Shown here one piece after another: positions 50,508 to 56,953 of a stretch of 56,953 bases of DNA; the first letter of the stretch is position 1; every line of letters begins with the position of its first letter. Origin of the DNA: Bacillota bacterium (GTDB lineage: Bacteria > Sysuimicrobiota > Sysuimicrobiia > Sysuimicrobiales > Segetimicrobiaceae); the NCBI GenBank assembly GCA_021324255.1, contig JAJPJL010000124.1:1-56953 (forward strand). The letters are read 5' to 3'. The notes under the pieces were generated by a model. That model saw nothing but the letters and a program-made list of their open reading frames with translations, had not been told where the DNA came from and made no database searches. The position numbers were made by a program, and so were the translations under genes.

Positions 50508-51653
50508 TTACTCGATGAAATCCTTGAGGCGCTTGCTGCGGCTCGGATGCCGCAGCTTCCGGAGCGCCTTGGCCTCGATCTGCCTGATGCGTTCGCGCGT
50601 CACGCCGAACTCCCGCCCGACCTCCTCCAGCGTGCGCGGGCGCCCGTCGTCCAGCCCAAAGCGCAGCCGGAGCACCTTTCGCTCCCGGGGCGTGAGCGTT
50701 TCCAGCACGCCCTCGAGCTGCTCCTTGAGCATGGTAAACGACGCGGCCTCCGCGGGGGCCAGCGCGTCCTGGTCCTCGATGAAGTCGCCGAGGTGACTGT
50801 CCTCTTCCTCGCCGATCGGCGTCTCCAGGGAGATCGGTTCCTGCGCGATCTTGATGATCTCCCGGACCCGCTCCGTGGGCATCTTCATGATGTGGCCGAT
50901 CTCCTCGGGCGTCGGCTCCCGGCCGAGTTCCTGGAGGAGCTGCCGCGACACCCGGATCAGCTTGTTGATCGTCTCCACCATGTGGACCGGAATCCGGATC
51001 GTCCGCGCCTGATCGGCGAGGGCGCGCGTGATCGCCTGCCGGATCCACCACGTGGCGTACGTGCTGAACTTGTAGCCTTTGCGCCAATCGAACTTCTCGA
51101 CCGCGCGAATCAACCCGAGGTTGCCTTCCTGGATCAAGTCCAGGAACAGCATCCCGCGGCCCACGTACTTCTTGGCAATGCTGACCACGAGCCGCAGGTT
51201 GGCCTCGATCAGCCTGCGCTTGGCCTCCTCGTCCCCCCGCTCCATCCGCTTCGCGAGCTTGATCTCGTCCGCGGAGTTGAGGAGCGGCACCTTGCCGATT
51301 TCCTTGAGGTACATCCGGACGGGGTCGTCGATGCTGACCCCTTCGAGCGGCTCGAGCTCGACCGGCTCCGCCTCGTCCTCGTCGTCGCTCTTCTTCTCGG
51401 CGTCCTTCGGGTCGTCCACGACCTTGATTTCGAGATCCACGAGCATCCCGTAGATCCGGTCGTACTCGTCGAGGTTGTTCTCCACCTCGGGCACGGCCTG
51501 GATCTCGTCGTAGGTGACGTACCCGCGCTGTCGCCCCTGCTCCACGAGCTGGCGCAGCTCCGCCGGCAGCGTGGCAATCGCGCGCTCGGCCTCGAGCTTC
51601 CGCTTCGAAGCGTCGGCGTCCGTTGTGACCTGTGCTCTCCGTGTCCTAGACAC
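50508..51653 (-). CDS. rpoD: Primary sigma factor RpoD (sigma-70)
   Basis: 381 residues, short for RpoD. The N-terminal region 1.1 (about 20-105) is acidic with [19 protein letters not shown]. Region 1.2 [17 protein letters not shown], region 2 [57 protein letters not shown] (promoter -10 melting), region 3, and region 4 with the [36 protein letters not shown] (-35 recognition) are all complete. It overlaps dnaG by 8 bases as in the macromolecular synthesis operon. The -10/-35 boxes seen at 13543-13572 and 22583-22610 fit recognition by this factor. Confidence 0.98.
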   Translation of the reverse strand: MSRTRRAQVTTDADASKRKLEAERAIATLPAELRQLVEQGRQRGYVTYDEIQAVPEVENNLDEYDRIYGMLVDLEIKVVDDPKDAEKKSDDEDEAEPVELEPLEGVSIDDPVRMYLKEIGKVPLLNSADEIKLAKRMERGDEEAKRRLIEANLRLVVSIAKKYVGRGMLFLDLIQEGNLGLIRAVEKFDWRKGYKFSTYATWWIRQAITRALADQARTIRIPVHMVETINKLIRVSRQLLQELGREPTPEEIGHIMKMPTERVREIIKIAQEPISLETPIGEEEDSHLGDFIEDQDALAPAEAASFTMLKEQLEGVLETLTPRERKVLRLRFGLDDGRPRTLEEVGREFGVTRERIRQIEAKALRKLRHPSRSKRLKDFIE

Positions 51654-53499
51654 TTACCTTCAACTCCCTGAGTCGTTCCTTTTCAGTCCGGGCCTTGAGC
51701 AATTCCGCGGCAAGACCGTCGCGCCGCGCATCGTCGCCCGCCCGCACCGCCTCGCCGTGGGCGTCCATCAATTGCGCGATGCGCTCTTCGAGATCGCAAA
51801 GCCTAATCTTTTGTACGCAGCCGCCGGCCACCTTGTGCATATCGCCCCGCACCGGCGGTTCGGCAATCAAAAATCGGCTCAGGAGCGAGATCGCCGTCTC
51901 CTCCCGCAGCCGCTCGCGCAACGCCCCCGCATCTTCCTCGGCGGCCTCCGGCCCGAGGAGCGCCGCCGCGAGGACCCGGCACCCGGGATCCCGGAACATC
52001 TCCGCCGTTACCGCGCGCCGCATCGGCGCGCGGAGGCCCGGCTCCGCCACGAGCAGGTGCACCAACAACTGCTCCGCGGCGGTGCGGCCGCTGGACTCCG
52101 GGATCGGCGTCGCGGCCGCCGGCCTGGCCGGCCGCCGCCCGTGATCGCGCGTTCCCAGGCGCCGCAGTTCCCCCCGGATCGCGTCCTCTCGGACCCCCAG
52201 CCGCTCCGCCAGTACCCGGACACACTCCGCCTGGCGGACCGGATGGGCCATCATATTGATTAACTGACTCATTTCGTCAACAATTCCAACCTTTCCTTCA
52301 ACGGTCCGCGCGTCGTGCCGCCTCATGGCGACCTCGAGCCGGTACTCGAAGATCGGTAGCGCGGCGGCCAGGACCGATCGAAACCGCTCCGGTCCCTGGG
52401 TCCTGAGGAACGAGTCGGGGTCGACCCCCGGGGGCAGAACCGCCACGCGCACGGGCAATTCCGCCTGCCCGAACAGCGACACCGGCATCGTGAACGCGTC
52501 TTGGGCCGTACCGATCTCGCGGCCGGCTTCATTGAAGACGCCGATGCCCCGGGTCGCCGCGTCGGCGCCCGCGGCGTCCGCGTCGTACACGAGCGTCACC
52601 CGCGACGCGAACCGCTTGAGCAGCAGCACCTGATCAAGCGTCAGCGCCGTGCCCAGGGACGCCACCGCCCCCTCGATCCCGAACTGATGGCACATCAGCG
52701 CATCGATGTAGCCCTCGACCACTACGGCGCCGCCGGACTCCCGGATCGGAGCGCGGGCCACGTCCAGCGCATAGAGCGTTTTCCCCTTTACGAACAGCGG
52801 TGTCTCCCGCGAGTTCAGGTATTTGGGCGCCGTGTCATCGAGCGCCCGGCCGCCGAACGCTACCGGACGCCCCTGGAGGTCGCGGATCGGAAAGACGATC
52901 CGGTCGCGGAACGTATCGTAGTAACCGTCGCCGCCCTGCCGGCCCGTGGCCAACCCCGCCTGCTCGAGCGCCGCCGGCTCGAACCCGCGGGCCCGGAGCG
53001 CGCGGAGCAGATGATCCCATCCCGGCGGCGCGTAGCCCACCCCGAACCGCTCGATTGTGTCCGGGGTGATGCCGCGCCCGGCGAGGTAGTCACGGCCCCT
53101 CCGCCCGGCGTCCGCGGCAAGCTGAGCGCGGAAGAACGCCGCCGCCTCGCCCACGGCCCGGAGCAGCCGCTCCCGGTCTCCCGCGCGCCGCTCGGGCTCG
53201 GCGCCCTCGTCCAGCCGAATACCGGCGCGCTCGGCCAGCTCTCTGCGCGCCTCCGCGAAGGGCACCCCGCCGGTCCGCATGACGAAGTCGAACACATCCC
53301 CGCCGGCGTGGCACCCGAAACAGTAGAAGAAGCCCCGCTCCGGATTGACCGTAAACGACGGGGTCTTTTCGGAGTGAAACGGGCACAGGCCTTTGTAGTT
53401 GCGGCCGGCCCGCCGCAAGGTCACGTGCGCGGACACGACCTCCAGGATGCCGACCCTGCTGCGAATCTCGTCTGTGACGTCCCTCGAGCGCCCGGCCAT
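51646..53499 (-). CDS. dnaG: DNA primase DnaG
   Basis: 617 residues. The zinc-binding domain is C39-x2-H42 and C60-x2-C63 (CPFH...CFGC). The Toprim domain follows with [16 protein letters not shown] and [14 protein letters not shown], the latter binding the metal. The C-terminal helicase-binding part is less conserved. DnaG makes RNA primers for replication. Its end overlaps rpoD by 8 bases, so rpoD translation is coupled to it. The terminator at 53522-53552 separates it from the liv genes upstream, so it must have its own promoter within that short gap or inside the liv region. Confidence 0.97.
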   Translation of the reverse strand: MAGRSRDVTDEIRSRVGILEVVSAHVTLRRAGRNYKGLCPFHSEKTPSFTVNPERGFFYCFGCHAGGDVFDFVMRTGGVPFAEARRELAERAGIRLDEGAEPERRAGDRERLLRAVGEAAAFFRAQLAADAGRRGRDYLAGRGITPDTIERFGVGYAPPGWDHLLRALRARGFEPAALEQAGLATGRQGGDGYYDTFRDRIVFPIRDLQGRPVAFGGRALDDTAPKYLNSRETPLFVKGKTLYALDVARAPIRESGGAVVVEGYIDALMCHQFGIEGAVASLGTALTLDQVLLLKRFASRVTLVYDADAAGADAATRGIGVFNEAGREIGTAQDAFTMPVSLFGQAELPVRVAVLPPGVDPDSFLRTQGPERFRSVLAAALPIFEYRLEVAMRRHDARTVEGKVGIVDEMSQLINMMAHPVRQAECVRVLAERLGVREDAIRGELRRLGTRDHGRRPARPAAATPIPESSGRTAAEQLLVHLLVAEPGLRAPMRRAVTAEMFRDPGCRVLAAALLGPEAAEEDAGALRERLREETAISLLSRFLIAEPPVRGDMHKVAGGCVQKIRLCDLEERIAQLMDAHGEAVRAGDDARRDGLAAELLKARTEKERLRELKVSV

Positions 53500-53521
53500 C
53501 CCGCCAACCCTTTCGCGTCCG

Positions 53522-53552
53522 CGAAAAAGAGCCTTATCGCAACCGATAAGGC
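53522..53552 (-). terminator. Intrinsic terminator after livF
   Basis: Minus strand GCCTTATCG-GTTG-CGATAAGGC (9-bp perfect stem, 53552-53531) followed directly by TCTTTTTCGC. Classic rho-independent shape. It ends the liv operon message before dnaG. Confidence 0.85.
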
Positions 53553-53605
53553 CCCCGACCCGCCGATGCCTCTTTATTCTCCGCGCCGGGACGGTGATCC
53601 TCTCA

Positions 53606-54346
53606 TCAGGCCGTCTTCATCTCGCCGAGGTACGCCCGGCGAATCATCTCGTTCTCGCGGAGGCTCTGCGCCGTCCCCGAAAGGACGACCTGGCCGGTCT
53701 GCAGCACGTAGCCCCGGTGCGCGATGGACAGGGCCATGTTCGCGTTCTGCTCCACGACGAAGATGGTGGTGCCCTGCCGGTTGATCTGCTGGATGATGTC
53801 GAAGACCTGCTCCACAAAGGCCGGGCTCAGGCCCATGGACGGCTCATCCATGCACAAGAGCGCCGGCCGCGCCATGAGGGCGCGGCCCATCGCCACCATC
53901 TGCTGCTCCCCGCCGGAGAGCGTGCCGGCGAGCTGGTGCCGCCGCTCCTTCACCCGGGGAAACATGTCGAAGACGCGCTCCAGATCCGCGCTGATCCCGG
54001 CGTGGTCGGAGCGCGTAAACGCCCCCATCTCGAGGTTCTCGTACACGGTCATGCGGGGAAACAGCCGGCGCGCCTCCGGGACGGGCGCGATCCCCCGGCG
54101 GACCCGCTCGGCCGTGGACACCCCGTTGATCACGACGCCGCGGTACCGCACGGTGCCCCGTGTCGGGCGCACGATCCCCAGCACCGTCTTCATCGTCGTC
54201 GATTTGCCCGAGGCGTTCCCGCCAAGGAGGCAGACGATCTCGCCCGCGAAGATCTCGTAGCACACCTGCTTGAGCACGTGGAGGCCGCCGTAGTGCGTGT
54301 CGACGTCCCTAAATTCCAGCAGCGGCTGTCCGGCCGAGGTAGGCAC
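53606..54346 (-). CDS. livF: Branched-chain amino-acid ABC transporter ATPase LivF
   Basis: 246 residues of the usual LivF size. Walker A is GGNASGKST (G-x4-GKS). The signature LSGGEQQMVAMGRALMARPALLCMDEPSMGLSP, and the H-loop VVEQNANMALSIAHRGYVL with its typical LivF tail, are clear. The start at 54346 overlaps the livM-livG fusion by 38 bases, fitting translational coupling. It pairs with the LivG ATPase to power uptake of leucine, isoleucine, valine or related compounds. Confidence 0.95.
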   Translation of the reverse strand: MPTSAGQPLLEFRDVDTHYGGLHVLKQVCYEIFAGEIVCLLGGNASGKSTTMKTVLGIVRPTRGTVRYRGVVINGVSTAERVRRGIAPVPEARRLFPRMTVYENLEMGAFTRSDHAGISADLERVFDMFPRVKERRHQLAGTLSGGEQQMVAMGRALMARPALLCMDEPSMGLSPAFVEQVFDIIQQINRQGTTIFVVEQNANMALSIAHRGYVLQTGQVVLSGTAQSLRENEMIRRAYLGEMKTA

Positions 54347-56378
54347 GGATGACCTCCGGGTTCGCCTGGACGTCGCGGGCCAGCCCCTCGGCGATCTTCT
54401 CGCCGTAGTCCAGCACGAAGACGCGGTCCGTGATGTCGTTCACGACGTTGAGCTTGTGTTCGATCATCAACACGGTCAGGCCCATCTCCCGCAGGCTCCG
54501 CACCTGGTCCGCGAGCTCCAGCGTCTCCGCCGGGTTCATGCCGGCCGTGGGCTCGTCGAGGAGCAGGAGCCGGGGGCGCGCCGCAAGCGCGCGCGCGATC
54601 TCGAGCCGGCGGCGGTTGGCGTAGGACAGGCTGCTCGCGAGATGGTTCACCCGAGGCACGAGCCGGTTGCCGAACACCGCGAGGATCTCCATGGCGCGCT
54701 CCCGGGCCTCCCGCTCTTCGCGGCGCGTGAGCGGCGTGCGCAGCACGGCCCCGACCGCGCCCGTGTGCAGCCGCGCGTGCATCCCGACGAGCACGTTTTC
54801 GAGCACGGTCATGTCGTTGAACAATCGCAGCGTCTGAAACGTCCGGGCGATCCCCCGCTCTACGACCGCGTGGGAGGGAAGCCCGGTGATGTCCTCGCCC
54901 ATGAACCGCACCGTGCCGCCGTCCGGGCGGTCCAGCCCGGTGACCACGTTGAAGAACGTCGTCTTGCCCGACCCGTTGGGTCCGATCAGCCCGACGATCT
55001 CATGGGGATCGATCCGGACGTCCACGTCCTTGATCGCCGTGATGCCCCCGAATCGCTTGACGAGCCCGCGCGTCTCGAGCATCGGCGTTCCGGAGGCGGC
55101 CTCCTCCCGGCGGACGGCGCTCAGCGACGCGCCGATGCCGCCCCGCGTCGGGTGCGCCGCCTGCTCCGCCAGCGACAGCGCGGCGACGGTTCGGGTCGCC
55201 GGCAGGAGCCCCTGCCGGCGGAAGAGCATCATCAAGACGAGGATCACGCCGAAGATCAGCTCGATCGATTGCACGAGGTCGACCTGCTGGAGCCCGGGGC
55301 TGTTGACCAGCCGCCCCAGCGCGTGCACCCACTGCGTCAGGTCCTCGAGGAACCACGACTGCAGGAGCTGCAGCAGGAGCGCGCCGACGACCACGCCGGC
55401 GGGGTTGCCGGTCCCGCCGAGCACGATCATCACGAGCACCATCACGGAGACCGGGAACATGAACATCTCGGGCGTCGCGGTCTGCAGCTTGGCCACGTAG
55501 TAGGTGCCCGTCGCGCCGGCGAACGCCGCGCCGACCGCGAACGCCAGCAGCTTGAGGCGGGTGCGGTTGACGCCCATGGCCCCCGCGGCAATCTCGTCCG
55601 CGCGGATCGCCATCCAGGCCCGGCCGATGCGCGAGTCCTTGAGCCGGTAGCTGACGAACAGCAGCACCGCGATCATGGCGACGCCGACGTAGTAAAACGG
55701 CGTCGCGTTCACACCGAACCGGTAGCCGAAGATCTGCGGGGAGATCACGCCGTTGAGCCCCATCGCGCCGTTCGTGAGCGACGGGGTGTTGCGCACGACG
55801 ATGGGAACGATCTCGCCGAACCCGAGCGTCACAATCGCGAGATAGTCCCCCCGGAGCCGCAGCGTCGGCGCGCCAAACAGGATGCCGAACAACGCCGCGA
55901 TGAGCGCCGCGCCGGGGAGCATCAACCAGAACGAGACGTGCATCTGCACGACGTCGGGCACGCCGTCGACGTGGAAACGGCTCACCAGCCCCAGCCACTG
56001 GAACGGCTGCCACGCGGCGTTCCACAACGGATGGACCTGGCCCGAGGCAAAGATCCCGTACGAGTACGCCCCGATGGCGAAGAACGCGGCGTATCCCAGG
56101 TCGAGGAGGCCCGCAAAACCGACGACGATGTTGAGGCCGAGCGCGAGGATGGCAAACGAGCCCGCGTTGGCCGCGGCGTCGACATCGCCGCCGTTGCGGT
56201 CGATCACCGGGAACAGCAGGACGGCCGCGGCCAGCGCGGTGAGCGCCACCGGCCGGCGCGCCGCCTCCGGGATCCAGCGCACGGAGGCCGCCGCCGCGCC
56301 GGCCCACGGGCGCGCCCGGGGCGCCGGGAGCGGCTCGGCGCTCGCTGCGGCGGCGGGCGTGGGCGAGACGTCGGCCAT
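54309..56378 (-). CDS. livMG: LivM permease fused to LivG ATPase
   Basis: 689 residues. Residues about 20-400 are a LivM-type permease with many membrane spans and the block SRIGRAWMAIRADEIAAGAMGVNRTRLKLLAFAVGAAFAG (an EAA-like loop). Residues about 435-689 are the LivG ATPase: Walker A GPNGSGKTT near 465, LASSLSYANRRRLEIARALAARPRLLLLDEPTAGMNP and the H-loop MIEHKLNVV. In most bacteria these are two genes. The fusion is followed by livF and preceded by livH, so the transporter is complete apart from the binding protein. The N-terminal 20 residues are Ala/Pro-rich. Confidence 0.96.
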   Translation of the reverse strand: MADVSPTPAAAASAEPLPAPRARPWAGAAAASVRWIPEAARRPVALTALAAAVLLFPVIDRNGGDVDAAANAGSFAILALGLNIVVGFAGLLDLGYAAFFAIGAYSYGIFASGQVHPLWNAAWQPFQWLGLVSRFHVDGVPDVVQMHVSFWLMLPGAALIAALFGILFGAPTLRLRGDYLAIVTLGFGEIVPIVVRNTPSLTNGAMGLNGVISPQIFGYRFGVNATPFYYVGVAMIAVLLFVSYRLKDSRIGRAWMAIRADEIAAGAMGVNRTRLKLLAFAVGAAFAGATGTYYVAKLQTATPEMFMFPVSVMVLVMIVLGGTGNPAGVVVGALLLQLLQSWFLEDLTQWVHALGRLVNSPGLQQVDLVQSIELIFGVILVLMMLFRRQGLLPATRTVAALSLAEQAAHPTRGGIGASLSAVRREEAASGTPMLETRGLVKRFGGITAIKDVDVRIDPHEIVGLIGPNGSGKTTFFNVVTGLDRPDGGTVRFMGEDITGLPSHAVVERGIARTFQTLRLFNDMTVLENVLVGMHARLHTGAVGAVLRTPLTRREEREARERAMEILAVFGNRLVPRVNHLASSLSYANRRRLEIARALAARPRLLLLDEPTAGMNPAETLELADQVRSLREMGLTVLMIEHKLNVVNDITDRVFVLDYGEKIAEGLARDVQANPEVIRAYLGRTAAAGI

Positions 56379-56383
56379 GCGCG

Positions 56384-56953
56384 TCAGGACTTCTGCGGCG
56401 CGGACAAGCCGAAGAGACCCGACGGCCGCAGGACGAGCACGACGATCAGGATGGAAAAGATGATGACGTCGGTCCAGCGCACGGCGAGCACCTGCCCTCC
56501 CACCGACTCGATGAGACCGATCACGAGCCCCCCGATCATCGCGCCGGGGATGTTACCGATGCCGCCGAGCACCGCCGCGGTAAACGCGCGCAAGCCGGCC
56601 GTGTACCCGATGATGAAGCTCGTGTAATTGTAGTACAGGCCGAAGACCAGGCCGGCCGCTCCCGCGAGCGCGGAGCCGACGAAGAATGTCAGCATGACGA
56701 TGTGGTCGACCTCGATGCCCATCATCCGGGCGGCTTCCTGGTCCTGAGCGGTCGCGCGCATCGCCTTGCCGAGCTTGGTCCGCCGGACGAAGACGTGCAG
56801 CGTCCCCATGAGCACGAGCGACACCCCCCACAGGAGCACCTCGCGGAGCCGGAGCACGGCCCCGCCGACGCTCCATGCCACGGCGGGCATGGGGTTCGGG
56901 TAGTTGAGCGCCGCGGCGCCCATGGTCAGCAGGACGATGTTGTACAGGATGTA
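56384..56953 (-). CDS. livH: Branched-chain amino-acid ABC permease LivH (cut by the window edge)
   Basis: The last 188 codons are visible; the reading frame stays open to the end of the window (reading YILYNIVLLTMGAAALNYPNP), so the true start lies beyond 56953. Family blocks: TKLGKAMRATAQDQEAARMMGIEVD (EAA loop), GYTAGLRAFTAAVLGGIGNIPGAMIGG and a final VVLVLRPSGLFG. It forms the channel with LivM. Its stop is only 5 bp before the fused livM-livG gene. Confidence 0.94.
   Translation of the reverse strand, partial: YILYNIVLLTMGAAALNYPNPMPAVAWSVGGAVLRLREVLLWGVSLVLMGTLHVFVRRTKLGKAMRATAQDQEAARMMGIEVDHIVMLTFFVGSALAGAAGLVFGLYYNYTSFIIGYTAGLRAFTAAVLGGIGNIPGAMIGGLVIGLIESVGGQVLAVRWTDVIIFSILIVVLVLRPSGLFGLSAPQKS

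Noticed and set aside
54297-56627. 776-codon open frame on the plus strand
   Set aside because: Antisense to the livM-livG fusion, rich in Arg/His/Glu and without any recognisable domain.

Overview
The window is about 57 kb of very G+C-rich DNA (roughly two thirds G+C by eye). Genes are dense, start codons are often GTG or TTG, and neighbouring genes commonly overlap by 3-11 bases. The gene mix suggests a deep-branching, diderm-like relative of Firmicutes or Deinococcus-Thermus, for example Sysuimicrobiota/CSP1-3, Limnochordia or Armatimonadota. Pointers are SpoVS, CsaB with WecG/TagA and a DUF5693 protein, a full Lnt, a Thermus-like GluRS beside tRNA-Gln, an archaeal/Thermotoga-type SahH, and dnaG-rpoD. 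This placement is inference; no 16S rRNA or ribosomal protein gene is present.

Region 1 (1-11646) is a nearly complete type I-G (formerly I-U) CRISPR-Cas locus on the minus strand: cas3 (helicase then HD), cas8g/csx17, cas7/csb1, cas5-cas6/csb2, a cas4-cas1 fusion, cas2, a leader, and an array that runs off the left edge (10 repeats, 9 spacers seen). Between the effector genes and the adaptation genes sit a co-directional MNT-HEPN toxin-antitoxin pair and, on the opposite strand, the twice-frameshifted remains of a PIN (VapC-like) toxin.

Region 2 (11722-27378) is housekeeping and cell envelope, all on the minus strand: rmuC, tRNA-Gln(CUG) with a consensus promoter, gltX, a PRPP-synthetase homologue missing key catalytic residues, spoVS, a cell-wall glycopolymer cluster (wecG/tagA, csaB, DUF5693), a DUF2993 protein, prfB with an intact programmed +1 frameshift site, an Lnt fused to a degenerate CPBP-like membrane domain, and secA.

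Region 3 (27665-50447) is accessory. It holds solute-binding and secreted proteins, a glycosyltransferase with an ABC exporter, a glycoside-hydrolase/GT2 fusion, a peptide-type ABC transporter without ATPases, a proline racemase family enzyme, small regulators, an aminotransferase, SahH, an HtrA-like protease, a membrane dipeptidase and DoxX. Two copies of an unrecognised ~216-bp element (30048-30264 and 44046-44261) lie between convergent genes. Both share a terminal stem, several internal hairpins and CTAG-like ends that supply neighbouring stop codons.

Region 4 (50508-56953) carries dnaG-rpoD, an intrinsic terminator, and a branched-chain amino-acid ABC transporter (livF, a livM-livG fusion, and livH cut by the window edge).
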